From Zunongwangia endophytica (GTDB taxonomy: Bacteria; Bacteroidota; Bacteroidia; Flavobacteriales; Flavobacteriaceae): DNA of 64,000 nucleotides. How positions within the stretch are numbered: position 1 is the stretch's first letter; each line of letters begins with the position of its first letter. This document shows, piece by piece, positions 33,563 to 43,003 of this stretch. The translations under genes and the position numbers were made by a program. The notes beneath the pieces were generated by a model. The model saw only the letters and a program-made list of their open reading frames with translations. It ran no database searches and was not told where the DNA came from. The stretch covers positions 2,611,501 to 2,675,500 of the forward strand of contig NZ_JAUFPZ010000002.1 of NCBI RefSeq assembly GCF_030409505.1. Direction: 5' to 3'.

Positions 33563-34753
33563 TTAATGTGAGTGACCACCCTCGCCTTTATTCATTTCTG
33601 CCTGCAAATAATAGGCATTATTTAAAGCAAATTTTGCGTCTTTCTCTTCAGGATTCATAAATGTAACACTTATCCAGTCGCCATCCTCAACATCAGTTTT
33701 AACTTCAACCGGAGAAAACATCCAGTTGTCATTATTTTTTTCAGCTTTAAAAATATAATCTCTACCGTTTTCAGTAAAAATAGCTGCTGTTGGTAAAGCT
33801 TCAGTTTCGTTATTTTCAGTAATAATTCTTCCTGTAAGATACATTCCCGGAATTAAGTTTTTAGGCTTATTCTCAATTTCAGCATGAATATGAACAGCCT
33901 TTGGATTTTCTTCAAACGCCTGCCCTACCGAGATGATTACAGCTTCCATTTCTAAATCGGGTCTTGATTTTAAAGAAAGCATCACTTTTTGCCCATTTTC
34001 GACATTTTGGATGTCTTTTTCAAAAACCATCAAATCTGCATGAACATCGTTGGTATTTAGTATTTCGAAAAGTTCGGTTTGTGCGTTTACATATTGTCCC
34101 GTCTTTACATTCACTTTTTCAACAGCACCGTTAATCGGACTAATAATAGAGACTTCTTGATATATTTTGCCTTGTATGATCTGGTTTGGATTGATATTTA
34201 GCAATTTTAATTGCGTTTTTAAACCACTCGTCGCTTGTTTTGCATTCTGAAATTCGGTTTCTGTAATCTGAAATTTTTCTCCGGAAGACACCCCCGCATC
34301 ATAAAGCTTCTTTTGGCGCGCGTATTCTTTTTCTTTAAGCTGAAATTGATTGAATGCATTTAAAAATCGAGTTTGAATATCCACAATTTCAGGATGCGAG
34401 ATATAGGCTAGAACTTGTCCTTTGCTTACTGGATGACCTTCAATCACCTCGATACTTTTAATATTTGCGCCATAAACCGTAGTTACCGAAGCTTCATTTT
34501 GCGGCGGCACTTCCAGCTGTCCATTCGCTTTTACCATGCCTGCCATATTTCGAAGCTTAATTTCACCAATTTTTATTGCTAAAGCATCAAATTGGGAGGC
34601 ACTAATTTCAACTCCGTTTAATTCTTCATGCGAATTTTCTTCAGCATTAATTTCTGCAGTACTAGATTTCTCTGCTACTTCTTTCGTTTCTGCATTTCCG
34701 CAGGCTATTAAAAAGCCCAGTAACAGCAAACTTATAATTGAATATATTTTCAT
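33563..34753 (-). CDS. RND efflux periplasmic adaptor (CusB/CzcB type), lipoprotein
   Basis: The 396-residue membrane fusion protein has a lipobox LIAC and fits the heavy-metal CusB/CzcB adaptors. It has a lipoyl-like half (VEVIEGHPVSKGQVLAYISHPE), a helical hairpin (FQLKEKEYARQKKLYDAGVSSGEKF), the second lipoyl half (SIISPINGAVEKVNVKTGQYV) and a beta-barrel. The C-terminus GEGGHSH is histidine rich, fitting metal contact. It links the CzcA-TolC fusion to transport of metal out of the periplasm. It lies 49 bases after the fusion gene in the operon. Confidence 0.92.
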   Translation of the reverse strand: MKIYSIISLLLLGFLIACGNAETKEVAEKSSTAEINAEENSHEELNGVEISASQFDALAIKIGEIKLRNMAGMVKANGQLEVPPQNEASVTTVYGANIKSIEVIEGHPVSKGQVLAYISHPEIVDIQTRFLNAFNQFQLKEKEYARQKKLYDAGVSSGEKFQITETEFQNAKQATSGLKTQLKLLNINPNQIIQGKIYQEVSIISPINGAVEKVNVKTGQYVNAQTELFEILNTNDVHADLMVFEKDIQNVENGQKVMLSLKSRPDLEMEAVIISVGQAFEENPKAVHIHAEIENKPKNLIPGMYLTGRIITENNETEALPTAAIFTENGRDYIFKAEKNNDNWMFSPVEVKTDVEDGDWISVTFMNPEEKDAKFALNNAYYLQAEMNKGEGGHSH

Positions 34754-34802
34754 TGAATTTCGTTTTATTTGTTTTCAGCAATTCACTTAAAAACTGATTT
34801 GA

Positions 34803-37800
34803 TTAAATCTCGTTTACAGAGTAAAATTTAATTTCAGCATAAGCCAACACATATTCTCTGGCGGCATCGATAGCATCCAACTCGGTTTGCAAAGCTTCTT
34901 CGAGGTTTTGAATAAAAGCTACATAATCTAATGCGCCTTCATTGTAGGCTATAATTGTTCCTTTTCGCTGTTTTTCAGCAATCGTTAAGGCTTCTTGTTC
35001 GTAATATTCCCACGAAATTTTCCAGCTTTGATACTTCTGTAACGCTTGTTTTCGCTGCATTAAAAACTCTTGTTTGGCAAAATTGGAGGCTCGATTAGCA
35101 ATTTCAGCATCGATTTTTGCTGCTTTAGTATTCCCATAACTCTTTCCGCTTAAAAACGGAATTGAAATCCCTGCCTGATACATCACATAACCGTCTTCAC
35201 CTTCAACTTCCTGTTGGCCATATTGCAAATTTAAGGTGGGTAGAAAAGTTGATTTTTCTTTTTTAAAATTTGCTTCAGCTACTTGTTTTCGTTGTTCCGC
35301 AGCATCTAAATAAGGATGTCTGGAAGACGTACTTTCAAAACTGTTTTCAATTGATTCCATTAATAACGAAGAAGCAACCGTCATATCCTGGCTTTCGCCT
35401 AACCATAAATTCAATTCACTCAACGTATTAATGTAAGCAACTTTAGATTGCCGTGCTTTTACCAGAATTTGATTTACTTTATTCTGAGCATTCAGTTTTT
35501 CTAATTCCGAGATTTCTTCAACTTCATATCTCAGGTTAACAGCATCATTAAATTTCCCGTAAATAGAATCAAGCTCTTTGTAAAGTTCAAACTTTCGCTT
35601 CGCGACATAAGCTTCTCCCCAAAGTTTTCTGATTTTAGTAGCCACTTCGATTTTGGATAAATTAAGCTGATTTTCTGCTAATTTCAATTTCTCCTTTTGA
35701 AGTTTTAATGCGGAAGCAATTCCGAAGACATTTATATTTTGCTGGCTAAAACCAATACGAGTGTACACTCCATTTCCGTTATCCAGCTCTTCCCCGGCTG
35801 TAAAAATGGTCGTTTTCCCGAAATCCCAAGCATTCTTTTTTAAAGCTTCCTCTTTTTCAACTTCCAGTTGCTTGTTCTTTAAGAGTGGATAATTTTCCAA
35901 TCCTATTTCTACCGCCTGATGCATAGTTACTTCCGGTAACAGCTCTATTTCCTGAGCGTTACTGAAGTTTGGCAAAATCATCAATACAATAAAACCGGCT
36001 CCGGCTAACTTTCTATTATTTATTCTGAAATTAAATCCAACTTCTTCTACCCATTTATATAGAATTGGTAACACAAAAAGCGTCAATAATGTTGAAGTTA
36101 TTAATCCTCCAATTACTACTGTAGCTAACGGTCGCTGCACCTCGGCCCCGGCTGAACTTGAAATTGCCATTGGCAGAAAACCAAGCACATCGGTTAATGC
36201 AGTTAATAAAATTGGACGGATTCTTCTTTTTGTTCCTCGTGAAATTCGTTGTTTTAGATTGGTTTCTCCTTCCTCTTTTAATTCATTTAAACTACTTATT
36301 AAAACAAGTCCGTTTAACACTGCTACACCAAAAAGTACAATAAAACCGACTCCGGCTGAAATACTAAACGGCATCCCGCGTAACCAAAGTGAAATAATCC
36401 CGCCAATGGCGGCCAAAGGAATTGCCATATAAATCATTAGTGTTTGTTTAAAAGATTTTAGTGCGAAATAAATAAGAATAAAAATGAGTAATAAGGCTAT
36501 AGGAACTACAATTTTTAAACGTTCACTCGCCCGTTCTAAATTCTCGAAAGCCCCGCCATAGCGTATAAAGTAACCAGCAGGCAACTCTAATTCTGCATCT
36601 AATTTATTTTGGATATCATGAACGACAGACTTCACATCTCGATCCCGAATATTAATCCCAACATACGTTCTTCGATTGGTATTATCTCGACTAATTTGCA
36701 TAGGTCCCGGTTGATAGCTAATTGTTGCGAGTTCGCTTAAGGGCACACTACTACCATCTGGGAGATTAATGTACAATTGTTCGATATTCGATATATTTTG
36801 ACGGTTTTCTTCTTCAAGTCGAACTACCAAATCGAATTTTCGTTCACCTTCAAAAACTACTCCGGCTTTAGATCCTGCAAAAGCAGTTTCTATCATTTGG
36901 TTTACGCTTTCGATAGTTACACCATAGCGTGCCATTTGCGATCTGTCGTAATCTACCGTAATTTGTGGTAAACCGGCGGTGGCTTCTACCTTCATATCGG
37001 CTACGCCTTCGATTCCTGAAATAAGATTCCCTATTTCCTGTGCTTTTTCAGCAAGAATATTTAAATCTTCACCGTATAATTTTACAGCAACATCTTCTCG
37101 AATTCCGGTTAGTAATTCATTAAAACGCATTTCTACAGGTTGGGTAAACTCGCAGCTTACTCCGGGAATTTCGCTTATAGTTTGCTTCATTTTTTTTATT
37201 AGCTGATCCTTTGTTTTCGCAGAAGTCCATTCCGATTTTGGTTTTAGAATAAGAAAACTATCCCCAATATCCATCGGCATCGGGTCGGTTGGTACTTCAG
37301 AAACTCCAAAACGAGTCACCACTTGCTCTACTTCCGGAAAATTATTTAATAAAAGATTTTCGATTTTAGTTGAAGTCGCACCCCCTTCAGAAAGCGAACT
37401 TCCCGGTTTTAAAATTACATGAAATGCTAGATCACCTTCATCTAACTGCGGAATAAATTCGCCTCCCATTCTACTAAAAAGATAACCGGCGAAAACCAAT
37501 AAAATTGCTGCCGAGCAAACAATCCATTTCGAAGCTTTTAATGATTTTTGAAGCAAAGGCTCATATTTTTGCTGAAGCCATCTTACAAATCGATCTCCCC
37601 ATCCTAATTTTTTGGATTTTTTATTTTTCAGAAATAATGCAGAAATCATAGGCACGTAGGTTAAACACAAGATCATGGCTCCCAGCATTGCAAATATGAA
37701 AGTTAGCGCCATCGGTTTAAACATTTTCCCCTCGACGCCCTCTAAAGCCAAAATCGGTAAAAAAACAATCAAAATTATCGCCTGACCGAAGAATGCAGAG

Positions 37801-39134
37801 TTCATCATTTTTTTAGATGATGTACTCACCAGTTTATTCTTTTCAGTTTGATGAAGCTTATCGGTAATCGATTTTCGACTAAATATAAAAACAGTGCTTT
37901 CTACAATAATTACTGCGCCATCTACAATAATCCCAAAATCGATCGCACCAAGGCTCATTAAATTGGCCCAAACATCAAAAATATTCATTAAAATAAAAGC
38001 GAAAAACAAGGAAAGTGGAATTGTGCTGGCAACAATTAATCCGCCTCGAAAATTACCTAGTAAAAGCACCAAAACAAATATTACAATAAGTCCGCCTTCT
38101 AGCAAATTACTTCTCACAGTAGCTGTGGTATTCGCAATAAGCTCGCTACGATCTAAAAAAGGTTTGATGGAAACACCTTCCGGTAAAGACTTTTGGATTT
38201 GAGCTATTCTATTTTTTACGTTTTCTACAACTTCATTAGAATTTGCTCCTTTCAGCATTAAAACACTTCCGCCAACTGCTTCTCCGTTCCCATTTTTTGT
38301 CAACACGCCGAATCTTATTGCATTTCCTATACGAACCCTTGCAACATCAGCAATAGTAATTGGGAACTTTTCGTTTTTCACGACAATATTCTCAATATCC
38401 GAAATTGATTTTGTGAGTCCTTCTCCTCGAATAAAATTAGCCTGATGGTTTTTCTCGATATAAGCGCCGCCCGTATTTTGATTATTGTTTTGTAAGGCTT
38501 CAAAAACTTCAGCCATCGTTACCTGCATCGAACGCAAATCGTCGGGATTCACAGCAACTTCATATTGCTTGATTTTCCCACCTATGCTATTTACTTCAAC
38601 TACACCGGGAACCATTGCAAATTGGCGTTTTACAATCCAATCCTGAATGCTACGTAATTTTGTTGGTGTGTATTCGTCTTTAAATTCAGGATCAACTTCT
38701 AGGGTATACTGATAAATTTCCCCTAACCCTGTCGAAATAGGTCCCATAAATGGTTCTCCAAAACCTTCAGGAATTTCTTTTTTAACCTTAGAAAGTTGTT
38801 CCGCGACTAATTGGCGTGGCAAATATGTGCCTACGTCATCGTTAAAAACGATAGTCACCACAGATAATCCGAATCTGGAAACCGAACGAATTTCTTTAAC
38901 CTCCGGTAAATTCCCCATCGCAACTTCTACGGGATAGGTTACAAATTGCTCGATATCTTCGGTGCCCAAATTAGGCGCCTGTGTAATTATTTGAATTTGG
39001 TTATTGGTAATATCGGGTTGTGCATCTACAGGCACTTGTTGCATACTCCAAACTCCGGCAGCAATCAGCACTATGGTAAATAACCCGACGATAAATTTGT
39101 TATTGACAGAAAAGTCAATGATTCTATTAATCAT
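34803..39134 (-). CDS. CzcA/CusA heavy-metal RND pump fused to a TolC domain
   Basis: The 1443-residue protein joins two usually separate parts. Residues 1 to about 1030 are a CzcA/CusA RND pump with twelve membrane helices; the helix-4 motif LGAIDFGIIVDGAVIIVES is that of heavy-metal pumps. After a further hydrophobic segment ending NFSNAQ (like a signal peptide) comes a TolC-like outer-membrane channel of about 390 residues (EVTMHQAVEIGLENYPLLKNK onwards, split by its repeats). The two halves may be cleaved at that segment. This fusion is known in Bacteroidota. It probably exports Cu, Zn, Co or Cd. It is the second gene of an operon with the Cys-rich protein, adaptor and Fur-like regulator. 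Confidence 0.93.
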   Translation of the reverse strand: MINRIIDFSVNNKFIVGLFTIVLIAAGVWSMQQVPVDAQPDITNNQIQIITQAPNLGTEDIEQFVTYPVEVAMGNLPEVKEIRSVSRFGLSVVTIVFNDDVGTYLPRQLVAEQLSKVKKEIPEGFGEPFMGPISTGLGEIYQYTLEVDPEFKDEYTPTKLRSIQDWIVKRQFAMVPGVVEVNSIGGKIKQYEVAVNPDDLRSMQVTMAEVFEALQNNNQNTGGAYIEKNHQANFIRGEGLTKSISDIENIVVKNEKFPITIADVARVRIGNAIRFGVLTKNGNGEAVGGSVLMLKGANSNEVVENVKNRIAQIQKSLPEGVSIKPFLDRSELIANTTATVRSNLLEGGLIVIFVLVLLLGNFRGGLIVASTIPLSLFFAFILMNIFDVWANLMSLGAIDFGIIVDGAVIIVESTVFIFSRKSITDKLHQTEKNKLVSTSSKKMMNSAFFGQAIILIVFLPILALEGVEGKMFKPMALTFIFAMLGAMILCLTYVPMISALFLKNKKSKKLGWGDRFVRWLQQKYEPLLQKSLKASKWIVCSAAILLVFAGYLFSRMGGEFIPQLDEGDLAFHVILKPGSSLSEGGATSTKIENLLLNNFPEVEQVVTRFGVSEVPTDPMPMDIGDSFLILKPKSEWTSAKTKDQLIKKMKQTISEIPGVSCEFTQPVEMRFNELLTGIREDVAVKLYGEDLNILAEKAQEIGNLISGIEGVADMKVEATAGLPQITVDYDRSQMARYGVTIESVNQMIETAFAGSKAGVVFEGERKFDLVVRLEEENRQNISNIEQLYINLPDGSSVPLSELATISYQPGPMQISRDNTNRRTYVGINIRDRDVKSVVHDIQNKLDAELELPAGYFIRYGGAFENLERASERLKIVVPIALLLIFILIYFALKSFKQTLMIYMAIPLAAIGGIISLWLRGMPFSISAGVGFIVLFGVAVLNGLVLISSLNELKEEGETNLKQRISRGTKRRIRPILLTALTDVLGFLPMAISSSAGAEVQRPLATVVIGGLITSTLLTLFVLPILYKWVEEVGFNFRINNRKLAGAGFIVLMILPNFSNAQEIELLPEVTMHQAVEIGLENYPLLKNKQLEVEKEEALKKNAWDFGKTTIFTAGEELDNGNGVYTRIGFSQQNINVFGIASALKLQKEKLKLAENQLNLSKIEVATKIRKLWGEAYVAKRKFELYKELDSIYGKFNDAVNLRYEVEEISELEKLNAQNKVNQILVKARQSKVAYINTLSELNLWLGESQDMTVASSLLMESIENSFESTSSRHPYLDAAEQRKQVAEANFKKEKSTFLPTLNLQYGQQEVEGEDGYVMYQAGISIPFLSGKSYGNTKAAKIDAEIANRASNFAKQEFLMQRKQALQKYQSWKISWEYYEQEALTIAEKQRKGTIIAYNEGALDYVAFIQNLEEALQTELDAIDAAREYVLAYAEIKFYSVNEI

Positions 39135-39236
39135 CAGAAAATTGATTTAAATTCAGAAATAGGAAACAAGAAGAAGTTTATTGCTGAAAAAATTAAGCCT
39201 AAATTCTTCTAAAATTAAATGATTTTCACTTCTGAA

Positions 39237-39539
39237 CTAAACCTGCGGAGGCGGTATAAAATGATCTGTAAACGCTGAAGATGTTGTGATTAAATAACCA
39301 AAATGTGTACTTAAAACCGAAGGATTAGAAATTTCAAAACTCGGCAAATTATAGGTCATCATATGATTATGACAGCATTGGCAGTAACAAAATGGTGTAC
39401 ATAGATCAGCTGCGCCATCATGATCGCTATGACTTTCTACGACATAAGTGCGCTCTTCACTATCGCTTGCAGCATCTGAACATGGCAAAAAGCTAAGCGA
39501 CAAGAATAAAACAGCTAATATGATTCCTATAATTTTCAC
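39237..39539 (-). CDS. Small Cys/His-rich secreted protein of the metal efflux operon
   Basis: The 100-residue product has a signal peptide ending near SFLPCSDA and a compact Cys/His cluster CTPFCYCQCCHNHMM preceded by SHSDHDGAADLC. This pattern fits the DUF6660-type proteins I recall beside CzcA genes in Bacteroidota; the family call is from memory. The C-terminus ends in IPPPQV. Five Cys with neighbouring His suggest that it binds a soft metal in the periplasm and hands it to, or senses it for, the pump encoded next. Confidence 0.8.
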   Translation of the reverse strand: MKIIGIILAVLFLSLSFLPCSDAASDSEERTYVVESHSDHDGAADLCTPFCYCQCCHNHMMTYNLPSFEISNPSVLSTHFGYLITTSSAFTDHFIPPPQV

Positions 39540-39543
39540 ATTT

Positions 39544-39578
39544 CAAATATAACATAGCGTATCTGCAATAGCATTGCA
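39544..39578 (-). promoter_or_regulatory. Promoter and operator-like dyad of the metal efflux operon
   Basis: On the minus strand TATATTTG (39551 down to 39544) matches TAnnTTTG. Just upstream lies the perfect inverted repeat TGCAAT-AGC-ATTGCA (39564-39578), in the spacer where a repressor would block polymerase. The -7 element lies only five bases before the ATG, so the transcript would be nearly leaderless. Binding by the Fur-family protein of the operon is inferred. Confidence 0.5.
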
Positions 39579-39710
39579 ATTATTCAAAATTAGTTGCTGA
39601 TCTTCTAAATTCCTAAAATCGACTTAAAGTTTTTATAATTTCTAGCATCTGTTCGCTACTGAAATTCTTTAAGCTTAATAATTCTGTATCTTTAAAAGAA
39701 AAGACCTAAC

Positions 39711-41339
39711 ATGAAGTTTTTCATTAATAAACCAGAGGACGCTGTAAACGAATCTATAGAAGGTTTACTTACCGATCCTAAATTAACCAAATTAGACACT
39801 TTCCCAGAAGTTCGTGTAGTTACCCGAAAAGAAATCGATAAATCTAAAGTTGCCATCATTTCTGGTGGTGGTTCTGGGCACGAACCTATGCATGCCGGTT
39901 TTGTTGCTAAAGGAATGCTTACGGCCGCTGTTTGCGGAGACATTTTCGCTTCGCCTTCTGTAGATGCAGTACTCGCGGCTATTTTAGCTGTAAGTGGCGA
40001 TAAGGGTTGCTTACTCGTAATTAAAAATTATACCGGTGATCGATTAAATTTTGGACTTGCTGCAGAACAAGCAAGAGCCATGGGCCATAAGGTAGAAACT
40101 GTAATTGTAGGGGACGATATTGCCTTGGGAACAGACACTCAGCAACGTGGCTTAGCCGGAACGCTACTAGTGCATAAAGTTTCCGGACAATTAGCTGAAG
40201 AAGGCAAGTCTCTAGAAGAAGTATTGAAGGCTGCAAAAAAAGTAGCCGAGAGTGCAGTGTCTATTGGACTTTCACTCACCGAAGGCCAAAAATTCAACAA
40301 TCCTGAAGAATCAAGATTAGATGATTCTGAAGCTGAATTAGGTTTGGGAATTCACGGAGAGCCCGGTGTCGATGTTATCAAAATGGATAAAGCCGATGCG
40401 CTAATTAAAAAAGCTTTAGCAGAATTAAAAAAATATCTTTCTGATGAAGATGAAAAATATGTGTTGCTTTTTAATAATCTTGGAAGTGTAACGCCGCTTG
40501 AGATGAATTTATTAGTGCATAGTTTCGATAAAACCGATCTTGCTTCTAAAGTGAAATATTTGGTAGGTCCTACAGCAATGACAACTTCGCTGAATATGAA
40601 CGGGTTTTCAATCACTTTACTGAAATTAGATGAAGAAATAGAAAAAGCCTTATTAGAGACTACTGAAACTCCCGAATGGCGCATACGAGAATATGCCAAA
40701 CCAAGCAGCATTAAAAGCCCAGAGCTCCCTAAAAAGATGCAGTTTGAACCTTCAGAAAACGAACATAACAAGAAAGTAGTTCAGGAAATCTCAGCGCATC
40801 TAATCGAGATGGAAAAAGAAATGAACGATCTGGACGAAAAAGTTGGCGATGGCGATGCAGGATCCACTTTTGCCGGTGCCGGTAAAAAATTCAAAAGCAT
40901 TTCAGATGAGTTACCTTATGCTTCTTTACCCGAATTATTTACGACAATTGGCCGAGTATTAGCAAGAGAAACCGGTGGTTCTAGTGGTGTTTTACTATCT
41001 ATGCTTTTCACCAAAGCAGGCAGTAGTTTGGAAGATGATGATAATGTTGGAAAAGCATTATTAAACGGATTAGAGAAAATGAAATCCTACGGAGGTGCTG
41101 AAAAAGGCGATCGTACTATGATTGATGCAATGCAACCGGCCTTTGAAGCTTTAAGCGAAGGAAAATCGATGGATAAAGCTGCTGAAGCTGCTCGTAAAGG
41201 CGCTGATGAAACCGCGAATATCACGAATACAAAATCTGGTAGAAGCTCTTATTTATCAGAATCAAGCCTGGAAGGTATTCCTGATCCAGGCGCTGAAATG
41301 GTAGCCAGAGTTTTTGAAAAATTAGTTAAGATTCTTTAA
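39711..41339 (+). CDS. ATP-dependent dihydroxyacetone kinase (DhaK-DhaL)
   Basis: The 542-residue cytosolic enzyme phosphorylates dihydroxyacetone with ATP. The DhaK domain (about residues 1-330) has SGGGSGHEPMHAGFV, the substrate-contact KNYTGDRLNFG and the covalent-binding His in GLGIHGEPG. The DhaL domain (about 345-542) has the metal/ATP motif KVGDGDAGSTF and GGSSGVLLS. Being a single chain, it is of the ATP type rather than the PTS-dependent three-subunit type. Some close relatives also have FMN cyclase activity. No glycerol genes are adjacent. A near-consensus TATCTTTA at 39687 is a likely -7 element. Confidence 0.93.
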   Translation: MKFFINKPEDAVNESIEGLLTDPKLTKLDTFPEVRVVTRKEIDKSKVAIISGGGSGHEPMHAGFVAKGMLTAAVCGDIFASPSVDAVLAAILAVSGDKGCLLVIKNYTGDRLNFGLAAEQARAMGHKVETVIVGDDIALGTDTQQRGLAGTLLVHKVSGQLAEEGKSLEEVLKAAKKVAESAVSIGLSLTEGQKFNNPEESRLDDSEAELGLGIHGEPGVDVIKMDKADALIKKALAELKKYLSDEDEKYVLLFNNLGSVTPLEMNLLVHSFDKTDLASKVKYLVGPTAMTTSLNMNGFSITLLKLDEEIEKALLETTETPEWRIREYAKPSSIKSPELPKKMQFEPSENEHNKKVVQEISAHLIEMEKEMNDLDEKVGDGDAGSTFAGAGKKFKSISDELPYASLPELFTTIGRVLARETGGSSGVLLSMLFTKAGSSLEDDDNVGKALLNGLEKMKSYGGAEKGDRTMIDAMQPAFEALSEGKSMDKAAEAARKGADETANITNTKSGRSSYLSESSLEGIPDPGAEMVARVFEKLVKIL

Positions 41340-41353
41340 ATCTGAATTAAAAA

Positions 41354-41402
41354 AAGTGGTTTAAAAAGCACGAAAATCAACTTTTTAAACCACTTCTTTT
41401 TT
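41354..41402. terminator. Terminator between dhaKL and the drug efflux operon
   Basis: AAGTGGTTTAAAAAG pairs with CTTTTTAAACCACTT (15 bp, 12-base loop), followed by a T run on the plus strand and A/T runs on the other, so it may serve both converging units. Confidence 0.88.
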
Positions 41403-41419
41403 ATCCATTTTGAAATAGT

Positions 41420-43003
41420 CTACTGCCAGCCACCGCCAAGGTTACGGTACAATTCTACATTCGCTATTAAAAGTTGTTTTTTGATATTGATCAAATTCAG
41501 TTCACTTTCCAAAGCGTCACTTTGTGCGGTAAGTACTTCAAGATAATTGGCATAACCTCCTCTAAACAACATTCCGGCATCTTTTAGACCTTTCTGGGTT
41601 ACTTCAATTCTTTCTTCAGCTATATTATATTCTTCTTTCAGCTTATCCATTTTTGCCAGAGAATTTGAGACATCTGCAATTGCTTCAATAAGATGATCTT
41701 TAAAATCTAACTGTGCAATTTCTTTTTGCGTACGCGCAACATTATAGTTGGTTTTCAGTTTTCTATTATTAAAAATCGGCTGAAAAATAGCCCCATTTAA
41801 CAAAGCAAACCCAGAACTCACAGGATCTAAAAATTCATCTAACTTAAACGAATTTAACCCTGCCGAAGCGCCAATGGTTAAAGATGGATAGCGTAATGCG
41901 TTGGCCACACCCGCATCTGCATTTGCTGCAATAAGTTCGTATTCCGACATGGCAACATCAGGTCTATTTTTGATCAATTCTAAAGGAATACCTTTATCAT
42001 ATCGTTTCTGAAATTCAATATCCTCAAAAGAAGTTTCAATATTAATTGAACGAGGGGAACGACCTAATAATCCATTTAGTTTATTTTCCATAATCACATA
42101 CTGACGCTCCAACTGCGGAATTAAAGTTTTCGCTTTTAGTTTCTGTGATTTGGTCTGTTGAATTGCCAGCGAAGTGGACTCTCCCGCATCATATTGCAAT
42201 TGCACAATATTTAAGGTGCTATCATTTAAAGCATAGTTTTTCCGCGCAACTTCAATTTGAGATTTAAGCATTACCAGATTAAAATATGTCGAAGCAACCT
42301 CAGCAATTAAAGAAGTTTGCACTGCATTCTTAAACTCCTTACTTTTCATAAATTCGGCTCTGGCAGCTTCTTTTTGCCATCTCAATTTCCCCCAAAGATC
42401 CAGCTCCCAGTTGGCCTGCAGTGCAGAAGAATATTCTAATCTTTCAGTATAAAGACTGCTTGGAGGATTTTCGCCATGATTCCTGCGAGATCTGTTAGAA
42501 CCGTAATTATTGTAATTTTCAGAATAATAATCTCTACGATAATCGGCCGGCCGTGCATTTAAAGACGGAAAAAAATTGGCTTTAGATTGTGCTAATTCTT
42601 CCATCCCAATTTGCATGTTTTTCATGGCTTTTTTAAGGTCGATATTATTCACCAAAGCCGTATCTATTAACGACTGCAAGGTACTATCTTCTATATATTC
42701 TTTCCACGGAATTTCAGACATCGGGATAGTATCGGTATCAATTTCAGCAAGATTTAAAGAATCTGTTTCCACCGAATCCAGGTCTTTTTCTCCTGAATAA
42801 TATTCCGCTGAAATATCTTCTTTAAACTCTGGGCGTGTATATTCTTCTCCAACTTTACAGCTTACCACGCTTATCATTGCAAAAACTCCTATAAGCGATT
42901 TTATAAATCCTGTTGAATATTCAAATCTTCTATCTATAGTTATAGCTGAAAAAAAAGTCATTTTCATCTTTAATTTTTTAGTTGATTTTGGTTTAATCTG
43001 CAT
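41420..43003 (-). CDS. RND efflux outer-membrane lipoprotein (NodT family)
   Basis: The 527-residue protein is a TolC-like channel of the NodT/OprM family. A lipobox VVSC near residue 50 follows a hydrophobic stretch, so the N-terminal part before about residue 38 may be an over-extension. Two OEP repeats are visible, with WELDLWGKLRWQKEAARAEF and NRPDVAMSEYELIAANADAG as family marks. It forms the exit duct of the tripartite pump encoded upstream. The ATG at 43001-43003 lies inside the permease gene (11-base overlap); an ATG at 42967 is an alternative start. Confidence 0.9.
   Translation of the reverse strand: MQIKPKSTKKLKMKMTFFSAITIDRRFEYSTGFIKSLIGVFAMISVVSCKVGEEYTRPEFKEDISAEYYSGEKDLDSVETDSLNLAEIDTDTIPMSEIPWKEYIEDSTLQSLIDTALVNNIDLKKAMKNMQIGMEELAQSKANFFPSLNARPADYRRDYYSENYNNYGSNRSRRNHGENPPSSLYTERLEYSSALQANWELDLWGKLRWQKEAARAEFMKSKEFKNAVQTSLIAEVASTYFNLVMLKSQIEVARKNYALNDSTLNIVQLQYDAGESTSLAIQQTKSQKLKAKTLIPQLERQYVIMENKLNGLLGRSPRSINIETSFEDIEFQKRYDKGIPLELIKNRPDVAMSEYELIAANADAGVANALRYPSLTIGASAGLNSFKLDEFLDPVSSGFALLNGAIFQPIFNNRKLKTNYNVARTQKEIAQLDFKDHLIEAIADVSNSLAKMDKLKEEYNIAEERIEVTQKGLKDAGMLFRGGYANYLEVLTAQSDALESELNLINIKKQLLIANVELYRNLGGGWQ

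Noticed and set aside
34803..39134. Possibility that the 1443-residue pump is a false fusion of two genes
   Set aside because: The reading frame is continuous and this CzcA-TolC arrangement is known in Bacteroidota, so it is natural.
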